Source of the DNA: Alligator mississippiensis
Taxonomy: Eukaryota; Chordata; Crocodylia; Alligatoridae
Direction of reading: 5' to 3'
Assembly (NCBI RefSeq): GCF_030867095.1
Contig: NC_081824.1
Span: forward strand, 343,722,203-343,786,202
DNA length: 64,000 bases
Position numbers and translations under genes: made by a program. Below, piece by piece: positions 11,400-22,146 of this stretch (position 1 is the first letter of the stretch; each line of letters begins with the position of its first letter). The notes beneath the pieces were generated by a model. It made no database searches and was not told the origin of the DNA. It saw nothing but the letters and a program-made list of their open reading frames with translations.

Positions 11400-11690
11400 G
11401 TGACTCCTACCCTGTGGGGTTCACTCCCTTGGAAGAGTATCCTTCGTTTAAGATGACACTGTAACATCAGCTGGAAGGTAGGTCCCATTTAAGGGATAGT
11501 TTCCCTCCTTCCCAGTTTGATGCCTTCCATCACCAAGGCTCTCATCCTTCTTAGAAGCCTGGGAGCTGCTATAGTGAAGGTGGGACAGCTCTACAATGTC
11601 CCTGAAAGTCTCATCTATAACCCCCTCTGCTTCATTTAGCTGCTTCAGTTCGCCACCCTAGCTTTGAGAGAATGTACTTGTACCTTAAAA

Positions 11691-12303
11691 GTATGGTTTT
11701 TTTCAGTTCAATTGGAACTGTTGGGGAGTTGAGATATGAATATTAGGCAGGTAGCTAAATAGAAGTTTAGAAACCTAACTTCAGTCCCCTACCTTTGTAC
11801 ATGGACTTTAAATATTTATATTGTGCAACTATATTCGTTACCTCTGTGCAAATTTGTAGGCAATTGTTTGTGTGTTGCATGGCAAGGGACAGCCTTCCTT
11901 TCAGCCCTAATGTAAGTGAAATTCAAGTCCCATAAGTGAGGAAATGTTGATTAACCCTCCTCCCGTTTTTGCTGTTTCTGCAAGAACCAATCCCCTGCTG
12001 CTTTCTTTTAGGGCCCAACTGGACCTTTGCCTCATCCTAGAGCTGGGAAAGGCTGAGGATATTCCATGTAGCTCCTGAGCTGGAGGACAGATCTAGAAGA
12101 CAGTAATATTTGAGGTACACATCTGAACTGCTGGTTGCTGCTTACTGCTGATTGAGAACATGTTATGTGGGAAATTTTCATTGTGCTTCATCCACCCCTA
12201 CTACATCTTCCTGCTACATTAAGTGCCCAGATCAGGGATGGGAGCTTGTGTAACCAAGATGCTACAAGTTGAGTAACAGAGTTGAACCTTAAACAAGTTC
12301 CAA
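11691..12303. other. Intron, possible 5' remnant of the old LINE
   Basis: About 600 bases with no clear gene. LINE sequence may continue a little beyond 11690, but I cannot follow it. Otherwise unremarkable. Confidence 0.35.
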
Positions 12304-12581
12304 GGGGTGTATCTACACATGCACCTGACTACACAGTTGTTACTGCGCAGTCATTTAGTATTGCTAAAACAAGTACTAAATGACTGCGCAGTAACCACCA
12401 GTACTGCACAGTCCCAGCACCACATGGATCTTGTCCGACACTACTGTGCAGAAAGTAACGAGCTACTGCACAGTAGTGGTGGTGTCACGGTTCATGCCCG
12501 CTGACACTATGTCACCATAGCGATGAGCTACATTGCTGTACCCATCGCTATGGAAATGTGGCAACTTGTGTAGTTACGCCC
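12304..12581. mobile_element. MITE with three successive perfect hairpins
   Basis: The left terminus GGGGTGTATCTACACATGC faces a right-end complement GGGCGTAACTACACAAG. Three stem-loops follow one another. First, 21 perfect base pairs (12340-12360 with 12374-12394, loop 13). Second, 13 perfect pairs (12439-12451 with 12466-12478, loop 14). Third, 11 perfect pairs (12515-12525 with 12543-12553, loop 17). No coding capacity. The hAT assignment is by terminal resemblance only; no 8-base duplication was recognised. Confidence 0.7.
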
Positions 12582-14299
12582 AAGAACACTGGTGACTGAA
12601 ATATAAGCTGTTTTTTAAAGGACATTTAAATAATTTGTTTGTTTTAAATTTGTTTCATTTCTAAAGCATACTGGTAGGAATTCCAGTGCATGGAATTCTC
12701 TAGTGCAGTTTGTAACACTCCTGTCTTTAATAAAAAGTTACATATAAGTTCTCAGAAGTGATGCACATCTTGATCTGAGAGGGAGGTCGCTCAAATCAAG
12801 ATGAAGAATTGCTCACTGGGACTTGTTCTATAGACTTTATCTCCATATTAGATAAAAAGGCAATTATAGTCTGCTCCATTTAATGCAAATTAGATGCAGT
12901 CCTCAGGCTCCTGGCAAGTTGCCAATATGCTCCCTTGGGGCAAAGTTGGGGCCCTCAGTATTATCATGGTTAGTTGAAAAAAATACAACTAAATCCTATG
13001 TGTATTGCAAAGCTATATCTGTAAATGCTCCAGAATACTTTCAAACTTTGTGGTTAATTATTCAGTATTTACCATAACATTTCCTTTAGTAAAAATAGAT
13101 GCATTAAATAAAGGAATGTTGAATCTAACTTATATACTGGTAAATTCAAATACAGAGACTCTTACCAGTATGAAAAAACACAGCTGAGAAATATCCAAGT
13201 AAGAGTTTAACAATGATACCAAATTAAATTCTGTAAGATATCCTAGATTTCTGATGGGAATACTTCACAAATGAAAAACACTTTTCAATTTAAATTAAAT
13301 TAAATTTCCAATTAAGTCACAGAGAGCTGTACTCCAGCAGGAAAACCTACTAAAAATCACATATTTCTTAGTCATGAATTAAACATTTAGTGTAGCTCAA
13401 TCTACAGTGACCCAGGATGTGAAGGACAATAAATACCCTCTGCCTTTTAATGCTTTTTTTTAAACCATCACTGTTTATAGTGAAATGCTGTCATACACTG
13501 CCAGTAGCAGTATATAGCTTATATGCACTAATTAAAAAACAACAGGTGAAATTCACATAGTTCTTTAAAGTGACTAATTCACCAAATGATCTTACATGAG
13601 CTTAATGACACCTTCAGCTGACAACTGGGAAAAAGTGTTTCAGGGCAACCTGGGAGGGAAGGAAAGGGAAAAAAGCAAAGCAAAGCAAAGCATTTTTCTT
13701 TTCCCCTCTTCTATCCCCTAGCAAAGCACATCAAAAAAATAAACAGTCCATTTTGGGTCAACTGAAATAGAATGGTTCATTGCATTTGAGGTTTGTTAAT
13801 ACTTTTCCTAAGCACTTTTTATTTTAATATAGCTAATTTAAAAACAAAAATGAAATTTCAAAATGAAAAGTAAAAATGTTTCATTTAAAAAACACTGAAA
13901 CAAATGACTTTGACTTTCCTGAAACTATTTTTGTTGCAAAACAATTCGCCGTCTAGTTCTGGTCGCCCCCATAAAAGCTTACTTTAGGGTTAATTTACCA
14001 TTCATGGAAAAAAAATCACCCAGCTCAACCTTTGAGAGAGCTGACTGAAGTCAATGAGTGTTTTACCACTGACTTCACTGGGGGTGGGATTTTAGATCAT
14101 GCTCTGACCTGAATATTGAAGATAACCTTCACTGCTATGAATAAGTCAATAAAAACCCCACAGTTAAATATGTCTGAATTTTGGCTGGATTAGAGCTCTG
14201 TAGGTTATGCACTTCTCTGTGACTTGCACGTACTTCAAACATGGTTCTGGAAGTTACGTAGCTCTGAGGTCAGACACCCCATTCAGGAGAACAATCATC
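12582..14299. other. Intron, AT-rich, no gene
   Basis: Includes a short (AAAGC)n run near 13674-13691 and an AT-rich segment (13740-13960) with repeated TTTCAAAATGAAA-like words, which may be an old repeat I cannot classify. Palindromic 'gactgaagtcaatgag' words near 14044-14082 resemble an ancient amniote repeat. No coding sequence was recognised. Confidence 0.45.
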
Positions 14300-14817
14300 A
14301 TGATATCCAGGGATCCGAGTTCTCCATTTCCTGAGGGAAAATGCAGATTTTCTCCCTTAAAGGAGAAACACCTGGAAAACTGCAGGTTTCCTCTTGCACA
14401 CTGGCAGAGTTCTGGCCTGCAAGGGGCTGCTTGGGACTAGGAAGAGAGGGAGGAAGGTAATCAGAGGCAGGTGCACCATGTGCATGTAGCCAGCAATACA
14501 GCCAGGCAGTGTGGTGGAGAGCAGCTTGCAAAGTGAGAACAGCTTTCCCAAGCCTCCAAAGTGAGGGAGGGATGGGGCAGGGTTGGCAGTTGGTAGCTGG
14601 GGCTGGGAATTGGGGATGTTGCCCAGCTGGGGTGGTATGTGGTGTCTGGGGCTGGTGCCAGAGCATGTAGAATTGAACAACTGCAGGGCCCAGCCAGGGA
14701 GCAGGATGGAACTATGGATGGCTTGTCCTGTGAGGCGGGGGTGGTGGCTCCCTGCCACTGTGCGCACTCAGGGTGGGGGTTGGGCCCATAGGCAATGCAT
14801 CAAATGAGGAATGGGGT

Positions 14818-15355
14818 TCACATGCCCTGCCATATTTCTGCACCTACAGCGGGGCATGGGGCTGCAGCCTGGCCAGACTGGCACTGTGCAGGAGCCACCT
14901 CTGCAGCCCTGCAGGTGGGACTTGGCATGGGAGGGCAAAGCAGGGGTAGGGAGGCTTGGTGCTGCTACCAATGCTGTCATCACCACCACTGGAAGTGCCA
15001 CACCACCATGGCTGCCAAGGGGAGGCATCCTCTACCTGCCTGGCATCTGCAGGGAGGCACATCTCCACGTTGCTGCTGCTGCAGCAACCCACCTTGGCAG
15101 CCATGGCAGTGAGCTGATGTGGGGCTCCTGGCAGTGGCAACACAGAGCTCCCCCTCCCCCAACTGCTGCCATGTGGACAGGGGGTGCCTCACCTTGGTAG
15201 CCATGGCAGCACAGCACTTCCTCCCATGCCAGGTCCTGCCTGCTGGACTGTGGAGGTGGTTCCTGCTCAGTGCCGGTCCAGCCAGGCTGTGGCCCTGTTC
15301 CCCACTGTGGGTGCAGAAATCTGGGGGGGTCACACACCCTGCCATACCCTCCTGA
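14818..15355. repeat. GC-rich imperfect palindrome inside the hAT element
   Basis: Arms of about 120-135 bases (14818-14937 and 15222-15355) align in opposite orientation. The words GCCATATTTCTGCACC, GCAGCCTGGCCAGAC and TTGGCATGGGAGG on the left have their complements in the same order on the right. The centre is near 15080. This explains the open frames on both strands; none resembles a known protein. Confidence 0.8.
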
Positions 15356-15424
15356 TGCATCAGCTATGGTATCACCTATGCCACATGCCCCCTTCCTCAC
15401 ACCCCACTTCCCCACACACTGGGA

Positions 15425-15600
15425 GCTGAGGCCTGGGAGCAGTGGATCAGGAGTGAGGGGCACCAGCAGGACTGGGGGGGTGGAAGATAGCACTGGCAGG
15501 GCCAGGAGGCTGCAGGACTGTGGGTTGAGAGTGAATGACAATGGCATGGGCAGGGGCAGGGCACTGGCATATCAGGGCTGCTCAGTGCCACAAAGCAGTA
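15425..15600. repeat. Minisatellite-like GC-rich module (copy 1)
   Basis: Read on the minus strand it contains TGCCCATGCCATTG, ACTCTCAACCCACAG and TGGTGCCCCTCACTCC. Near-identical words occur at 38270-38490 and about 50440-50560 inside other elements. The unit length is roughly 60 bases and irregular. Confidence 0.6.
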
Positions 15601-15896
15601 GGGAAGACAGCTGCAGCTGGACCCACATCCTGATGAATGAAGGGGGCAGAGGGAGCTCTGATTTTTCTATGATAAAAAAATCGAAATCAAATGCCGAAAT
15701 ACATGGCTATTTGGAATTGATTTTATTACAATGATTGAGGCACAGGTAGACTTCCAAACTGATTTAAATTCGTAACTATATCAATAAAATATTCTATTAA
15801 AATGATACATACATATGTATGCATGAGTGTGTGTACTATACACACACATACCCACATATACACAATAGATATATAATGATATATATAGATACAGAT

Positions 15897-15927
15897 ATAT
15901 CTATCTATCTATCTATCTATCTATCAT
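15897..15927. repeat. (TATC)n microsatellite
   Basis: Six to seven tandem TATC units, preceded by TATATA-rich sequence. Confidence 0.95.
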
Positions 15928-16025
15928 TGAAATTGTGGAAAAACATGTTTTTAATCAGAGACTTGGATTTTTATCAGATAATTTTTTATTTTTAAATCGG
16001 GAAAACCAGGATCCCTGATGATATC

Positions 16026-16551
16026 TAAAGATAAAAAATAAAAGCAATCCCTGCATCTGGGAGTGTAGTGCTTACAAGAAGACAACAAAAGGTAGTAAGA
16101 ATGTCTTCTGGACTTCCTATATGTCATAGGAAGGTGGAGCTATGCAGTCTAAAGAGGAGAGTACCATATACCCTAATCCATCTCCTTTCAGATCATAGGG
16201 GGTAGTCTTTCCAATGGCTGTTTTTGGCAGGGAGTAGAAGACTATTCTTTTAAATGGTGAGCTTTCTCCCCTCCTTGATTGATAGGTACAAAACTCCCAC
16301 CTAGACTTGTCTTTGATATATATCTATACTACTTGATTATGGTGTCAAGCAACACCCTACTGAAATATACCACACTCACCGTGTGAATAAGATGGTTATA
16401 GTACTTCTGGTTCAGAAGACAGTATGTACAGCATGAGCATATAAAGTCTCAGTGCAATTCTACTCAGTACCATAATTGAGCAGTATAGATATGACATAAA
16501 AGTCTTCTTTAGCTAACTTGGAAGGACACATCCTCCCTATTTTCACATTAT
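16026..16551. other. Intron, no feature recognised
   Basis: Unique-looking AT-rich sequence between two transposons, with no gene. Confidence 0.5.
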
Positions 16552-17330
16552 GGGCTAAGTACAGACAGTCATAAAGTCCAAGTCAGACGCGATTCAGTCT
16601 TTGCAGGTTAGTCTAGCTGCAGCAATTAAACTGAGAAACAACTGGACATACATTTACTTTTGATTCAAGGAATGCAGTCACATGCCTGCAGTGGCTCAGG
16701 CCAGAAGCAAGGGGGCACTAAAGCACAGCTCCCTGGCATGTGGCCATCATGAGCTGTGTGTTCACTTCCTCTTCCTGCTGCCCCTGAGGTCTCTGAGATT
16801 TGAAGTCCAGAATCATAGAAGCAGGACTGCAGGGTTGCTCATCACTTCCTCTTCCTGCTTCCAGGTGCCCCTGGGATTTGTAGTCCACAGTCATAGCCAG
16901 CAGTAAGTTTCAGTAAGTTTAGCATGGTGGATCTGTACTTGGGGGAAGAGGGGTTTAACTGGGGGAAAGGGGGTTTAACCCCCCTCCCTGACACCAGACA
17001 CCAGCTGGGGTTTGTCGGGGGGGGGGGGGCAGTCCCTGCCTCCTCCCCTCTCTGCTGGAGCAGACAGCACAGCCCAGCCCAGCCCAGGGCTGGAAAGCAT
17101 GCTGGGATGCTGGAGGATTGTGATTTAACTTGAACCAGGAAGGGGTCTGGGACAGAAGTTTCATAAATCAATTTGACACAAATCAGTTAAGTCTGATACT
17201 ACATTCAACCAGATTCATCTTAAACCAGTTTCAGCCATTTTGAAACTGGCTTATATGCACTGAACTTCTGTTCTGTTACAGGTTTAAAGATGTACATGCA
17301 CTGGTTTATGTGCAACTTCTGTCCCTAGCC
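16552..17330 (-). mobile_element. 0.78 kb DNA element, GGCTAGGGACAGA family, copy A (inverted)
   Basis: The right end, read on the minus strand, starts GGCTAGGGACAGAAG. It continues through AACCAGTTTCAAAATGGCTG-like and TTGAATGTAGTATCAGACTT words shared with copy B at 18892-19721. The left end GGGCTAAGTACAGACAG is the diverged partner. The core (about 16680-17110) is GC-rich with a G run at 17018-17029. It lies opposite in orientation to copy B, with a 1.56 kb spacer between them. Confidence 0.75.
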
Positions 17331-17569
17331 ACAATGCCTAAATAGATTGAAATAAATGGAACTATGTTCAATTGCAAAAGGCAAGTGATGTGGATACAAC
17401 TGGAGGCTTAAATTGTTCCTACATGGAACATATGTGAAAATCTATTGCCTAACACAGAAATAAAACCCTTTTCATCTGATGCAGAAAAGGCACAAAAAGC
17501 TAGAATAGGCAGTGACAGCGTTCTTCTAAAGATGACTTCTAAAAATATTTTGTCCTTTTAGGCTGCTTA

Positions 17570-17890
17570 CAGACATTAAAAATAAATAAATAAAACACAC
17601 TTTACTGGAAGAAGCAGTACGCTAGTTCGATCTGGCTCCACAGCGTCTGTATAGATTGAGTGCTTCAGTGGTGCTTTTTGGCGCTTTTATCTAATAGCTG
17701 ATTCAATCAGCTATTAGATAAAAGTGCCAAAAAAGCCCCACTAAAGTGCCCAATCTATACACACGTTGGGCCAGCCGGGTCCAACTAACATGATGACCTT
17801 TCTGGCCAAGTGCTGGGCTCAATGTGGGAGTGTGCAGAGTCTAAAGTAAAGCACCATTTTGTTTTGTTTTTTAATCTATGTAAGCAGCCT
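17570..17890. mobile_element. MITE with AGGCTGCTTACA termini and a long central hairpin
   Basis: AGGCTGCTTACA at 17570-17581 is matched by TGTAAGCAGCCT at 17879-17890. The centre folds into a hairpin of about 105 bases (17652-17756). Its inner 20 base pairs are perfect (17684-17703 with 17705-17724) and separated by a single C. Short and non-coding. The superfamily is uncertain because no target duplication was found. Confidence 0.75.
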
Positions 17891-18891
17891 TAACACCTAA
17901 AAATTTACAGCATAATTACAGTGTGATTTTACAATTAGTACCCTGTGCACATTCCCTACTAGAGTATCCTGTGTAACAAATTCTGAAATCCTAAATCATA
18001 ATTCACTGTATCCGATTTGCACTTTACCATGTCAGCAAATTCAGTGACATGATACAACAGAATAACATTTCTGCTTTTTTATAACAATGGACCATGATAA
18101 CACGGGTAAAATTACAGCCTCTTGTTAATGATCTTTTTAACAGAAATCAAAGGAATAACATGCATATCATAGCTAAATATATGTATTCAAATGTATAATA
18201 ATCACTTAAGTATGCTTAGGACTGTACAGTATCAGATAACAAGATACCTTCTATTCCAGAAATCTTACAAAGTAGAAACAAGCCTAGAAGCACATGATAC
18301 TTTAGTAAATCCAAAACAAAAGAAAATGACCAGTTTTAATTCAACTTAAGCCTGTATATAGGCATGTATACATGTATGTTCAGTATTTTTATTACAGCTG
18401 CTTGGTCATCCTAACAGGGTGGTTATAATGTCTTGAAATGTTATAGCCCCAGTGACATAAATTGATGCCCTGCTTTGTATCCCTGGTGAAGACTGCCTCC
18501 ACTCGACCCAGCTGCATATGGGTGCACCTGATCATTCAGGCTGGAGAGTTCAAGGCAGATAGATGTGATGCTGGCCACATCATTCCCTTGTGTACCATGG
18601 GCTCTAGAAATTACCATGCCTTACTTTCTTTAGGATATTCAGCTTCTACAGACCTTTAACTTTTTTTTGAAAGATTTCTTGATTCTCTTTCACCACTTTT
18701 TCTTATTCACATTTATACTAAATAAAAATTCAAGAACGTTTTTACATTTAAAACATTTTACAATAACAGCTGGGTTTTCTGACTGTTAGGAAGAATTAAC
18801 TTTCTGAAGAGCAGAATGCAAAATAAGACTAAAAGGAAGACTAAAAAGTTTTAGTAATAATAAGTTATGTTTTCTAGTAACTCATTTCTCA
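17891..18891. other. Intron, no feature recognised
   Basis: About 1 kb of AT-rich sequence with no recognised gene or repeat. Confidence 0.5.
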
Positions 18892-19721
18892 GCTAGGGAC
18901 AGACATTACACACAAACTTGTTTAAGTGATCAGAAACTGGCTTAAACCTGTAACAGAACAGATGTTCAGTGCACATAAACCAGTTTGAAAATGGCTGAAA
19001 CTGGTTTGAGATAAACCTGGTTGAATGTAGTATCAGACTTAACTGATTTGGGTCAAACTGGTTTATGCAATGTCTGTCCCAGATCCCTTGCTGGTTTAAG
19101 TTAAACCAGACTTCCCCAGCATCTCTGCATGCTCTCTGGGCTGGGCGGGGTTCTCTGCTCCACAGCAGAGCTGGCCCCTCCCTTCCACTCCCTGACTGGA
19201 GCTTGGCAGAAACTTCAGCCATTTGCCTGGATTCCCCCTGCTCTGCCCCTCCGCTCCCCACTCCCTGCTAAGCAGGGATTTCCCCGTCCCCTCTACCTTA
19301 CAGAGACACCTCTCAGCATTAGCTAGTAGACCATATGCTGGCTACGGTCCATGCTGCGGCAGATGGGACAAAGGCAGAATCAACAGGTAGCTGGTAATGT
19401 CCCTCTGTTGTTTTCTTATTGGGGTGATAATCACTGTGTTATCTATTCCCTGCTGGGCTGGTCAGATGGGGGAGGGGGAACCCCCTCCCTAATCAGAACA
19501 TCCTGCCAGGGCCTGGCCATGCCCCCCTCAGCTCAGCACTGTAGAAGGGAAGGGAATGCTATTCTAGCACCTCCCAGCTTCTAGCCTGAGCAAATGCAGG
19601 CATGTGCCTGCATTTCTGGGGTGTCTGTACAGTTACAAACTGATTCAGCCTAGCCAGGTTAGACTAACCTGCAAAGATTGAATCATTTCAGGCTCAGGCT
19701 TTATGAATGTCTGTCCCTAGC
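18892..19721 (+). mobile_element. 0.83 kb DNA element, GCTAGGGACAGA family, copy B
   Basis: Perfect 16-base terminal inverted repeats are GCTAGGGACAGACATT and AATGTCTGTCCCTAGC. The interior shares long words with copy A at 16552-17330 in opposite orientation, including AACTGGTTT-rich segments and CAGGTTAGACTAACCTG. The core (19090-19560) is GC-rich. It looks hAT-like by its terminal sequence, but no 8-base duplication was found. Confidence 0.8.
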
Positions 19722-21010
19722 CCTCATGTTCAATTCAATTTACAGTCAATATTTCATTAGGATGCAGAAGACTCACGTTAGTCACTTTGCTGTGTTGATC
19801 TGCAATAGCACTTTATCAGAAGTATGTTGTTATGAAAATGAAAAAACTATTATTTTCAAAGAAGAATTCTTCTTTTACTAGCTTTTCATAATATGTCAGA
19901 CTTTATCTCTCCTAATCACCAATGTGCCAGGCAAATACAATGTTAAACCAACCATAGTTTTATTAACACTTAGGAACTTCAGAACTCTACTAACCCTGTA
20001 TAAGGGAAAAAATAAGGAAGAAAAAAGTTTGAATAAACTTAAAAACTTTTATCAATCTGTTGTATTGTATTAATACTATCTGTCCAGATCTGTGATGTCA
20101 GACCTTTCTTCTTCAGTAAGACATGTTTTACATGAACTGCTCCTTAAGATGTTTGCTGGAGCACTTAACAGCCTACTCATTTGTTTGGTAGTTTTACAGG
20201 CCTCTTGTGCTGGAGCAGAGGTACAACAGCTTGCAGTGCAGGAAGAGGAAAGATAAAACTACCCTGCTGTGCAGATTTAGTCAATTTGCACTGGCTCTTG
20301 CACAGAAAACAAATTGCAACCACTCACAAAGAGTTCTCTCTCTCTGCTGGCAGACCTGACGAATGCAGACAAAAATGAGTAAATCAGGCAACTTCACATC
20401 AGGAGGAAAAAAATGGCTACTACTCTGACAGCTGCTATCATAATTAAGAACAGATTTCATCACTAAACTCTTGCTGGTTGTGTCTGCAAGAAAAACAAAT
20501 ACACAGATGTGGCACATTTACATACTGAAAAATGTGTACCATGTAACTGAAACAAATTTGCATATTCTATTCTTAAATATTCACTTTTTAATATGAAACA
20601 ATGTGGATAGTTTACATGCTAATCCTCAGTTTTTGCTTATCAAAATCATTCAGTCAGGACATGAAATATAGCACAACATCAATGCATAATATGATCTCAT
20701 TACAACCATGCAATCCAGTGACAAAATTTACTATTATGTCTTATAAATGCAATTTTCCAATCACTTTCCGAACTGTAATGTACTGCTACTGTATGTCAAT
20801 GACCTGTTTTTGAAAAAAGATGAAACATGATAGAGGCTTCTTGTAATCATAGCATTCACTAAATATATTGCTTCTTCATTTTTTCCAGACCTTTTAAAAG
20901 GTCACATGGCACAATCTAATAAAAGGAAAATCATGTGACTCTTTTAAAGCAAAAAGGGTAACTATCAAATCCTTGGAAAGTAAAATGAGTTTGCTAATAT
21001 AAACTCATTT
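19722..21010. other. Intron, repeat-poor
   Basis: About 1.3 kb of unique-looking sequence. The part at about 20100-20520 is of mixed composition (GCTGGAGCAGAGG, GACCTGACGAATGCAGAC) and is the kind of stretch where conserved non-coding DNA is found, but nothing here proves it. Confidence 0.4.
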
Positions 21011-21015
21011 ACTAA

Positions 21016-22141
21016 TGTGGCAGAGCACAGGGTGTCTCTGCCACTTTAAGGGCCTGGGGCTGGCAGCCTCCAGGTGCCTGATTAGGGCAGCCATTTTGAG
21101 GCTTAGGCTGCTTATCTAAACAAGGCAGTTTGGCTGCAGGAAGGCAGGCAGCAATATTGCCTGGCTGTAGGGCTGCTGTGAACGATCCAGAGGTAAGGGG
21201 GAGCTGCATGGGGATGGTTAGGAGGCTCCTGGTCCTGGGCATGACCTGAAACTGCACCCTGCCGGGAGTGGGTGGTCTGGTGGGGCTCTCAGTGGTGCGG
21301 GAGCCCCCAGGAAATACCAGGCCAGTTACCACCCCGGTGAAAGGTGGGTCGGGGCGCCTTAACCCCTAGCTCCCACCACCACCGGGTGGGTTACCCATGT
21401 GTATGTTGGAGGGCCTAGACGGCCAGTGTCGTGAGGGGCCCAGAGAGGGCAGACCCCGAGAGTGGGAGTGATGTGGGCGTGGTGCTGCGGTTGCCCCCGA
21501 GAGGACGGGGAGTAGTGGCACAGTGAGGCCCAGTGACAGAGTGAGCGGCTAGAGAGACCCAGCCCGAAGGGGAGAGTACCCTCGACTGGCCCAAGCTGGG
21601 GCCAGGACTATGGTAGTCAAAAGGGCCGGGGGCCCACCACGAGGGACGCCCAAGAGCCGGGGGCCTGGGGTCCCGACTGGCCTTGAGGTGGGCCAGGGCC
21701 AGGTAGCCGAAGGTTCTGGGGGAACCACACCCGAGAGGGGAAAGTAGCTTCGGGGGGGCTAGGTAGCCCGGATGAAGGCGGAGTGGCTGCCTGATAGGAA
21801 GGATCAGAGAGGGGTCCTGTTAGGACGATTCTGGGGCCCAGTATGGGGCCGGTGATAGTGTTAACACCATGATGCCATCTGCGAGGCTTGGGCTGTGGTA
21901 TTAGGGGAGGTCGGAGCCGCAGAGCGCCCCCTGGCATTGGGGCACTACAATGGACAGCCTCCCACTTAATTGACATCGATATATGAATCAATTATCATCA
22001 AAGGCGTGGCGGGTGAGATAAGTGGGCGGTTGCCCAGAGACAGGTGGGCGGGCCACGAAGAGCTCGGCCCTGAGTAGGCCTGCTGTCACGGTGACAGGCG
22101 GGCGGGCCACAGAGTTCGGCCCCAGGAGGCCCCCTGTCACA
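21016..22141. mobile_element. Solo LTR, about 1.13 kb, with 5-base target duplication
   Basis: It begins TGTGGCAGAG and ends CTGTCACA (the TG...CA form) and is flanked on both sides by ACTAA (21011-21015 and 22142-22146). The sequence is GC-rich and unlike its surroundings. Near the right end there are two related 'gcgggccacgaagagctcggcc' units. No internal retroviral or Gypsy coding sequence is attached, so it is a solo LTR left by recombination. It looks whole as a solo LTR. The family (endogenous retrovirus or Gypsy) is not settled; the clean ends suggest it is not among the oldest elements here. Confidence 0.78.
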
Positions 22142-22146
22142 ACTAA

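Larger units (their letters stand above)
5085..11690 (-). mobile_element. Old near-complete CR1/L3-like LINE, split by four insertions
   Basis: Reading down the minus strand, the pieces come in LINE order: an ORF1 N-terminal part (about 11690-11400), the ORF1 SGNH-esterase domain (about 10327-9640), ORF2 endonuclease (about 8656-8030), reverse transcriptase and C-terminus (about 7366-5431), and a 3' tail (about 5430-5085) ending in the 'ggatactgggcaagatggacc' type. Four later insertions interrupt it: a DNA element (10328-11399), a MITE (9786-9994), a CR1 fragment (8668-9472) and a DNA element (7367-8020). Frames are broken by many stops and shifts, so it is an ancient copy. The family call comes from recalled protein motifs. 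Confidence 0.8.
9640..11690 (-). pseudogene. LINE ORF1 remnant with SGNH-esterase-like domain
   Basis: The outer piece (11690-11400) reads EAEGVIDETFRDIVELSHLH, a segment I associate with CR1-type ORF1. After the inserted element the frame resumes as LVVVGNSIIRHIDSWV, equal to the esterase block 'VVVGDSIIRHID', followed by a degraded VHVGTND-like block (WSMWVPIMW). The last piece, beyond a second insertion, reads NVWLKQGCREEGFRFIRN, corresponding to the WLR..C..EGFGFID block. ORF1 proteins of CR1 and L2 elements carry such lipolytic domains and bind RNA. Several frame shifts and stops are present; it is not functional. Confidence 0.7.
14308..16017. mobile_element. 1.7 kb non-autonomous hAT element with perfect 8-base duplication
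   Basis: Termini are CAGGGATCCGAGTTCTCC and, at the right, a complement of CAGGGATCCTGGTTTTCC. The flanks ATGATATC at 14300-14307 and 16018-16025 are identical. From left to right it holds a subterminal region, a GC-rich region, a palindrome (14818-15355), a minisatellite-like stretch (15425-15600), a TATC microsatellite, and an AT-rich right end with TTTTTAATCAGAGACTTGG. No transposase is present, and all open frames lie in the palindrome on both strands. Confidence 0.9.

Noticed and set aside
14980-15734. Open frames of 126-171 codons on both strands in the GC-rich region
   Set aside because: They run through an inverted repeat inside a hAT element and mirror each other; no protein motif, start context or splice site supports a gene.
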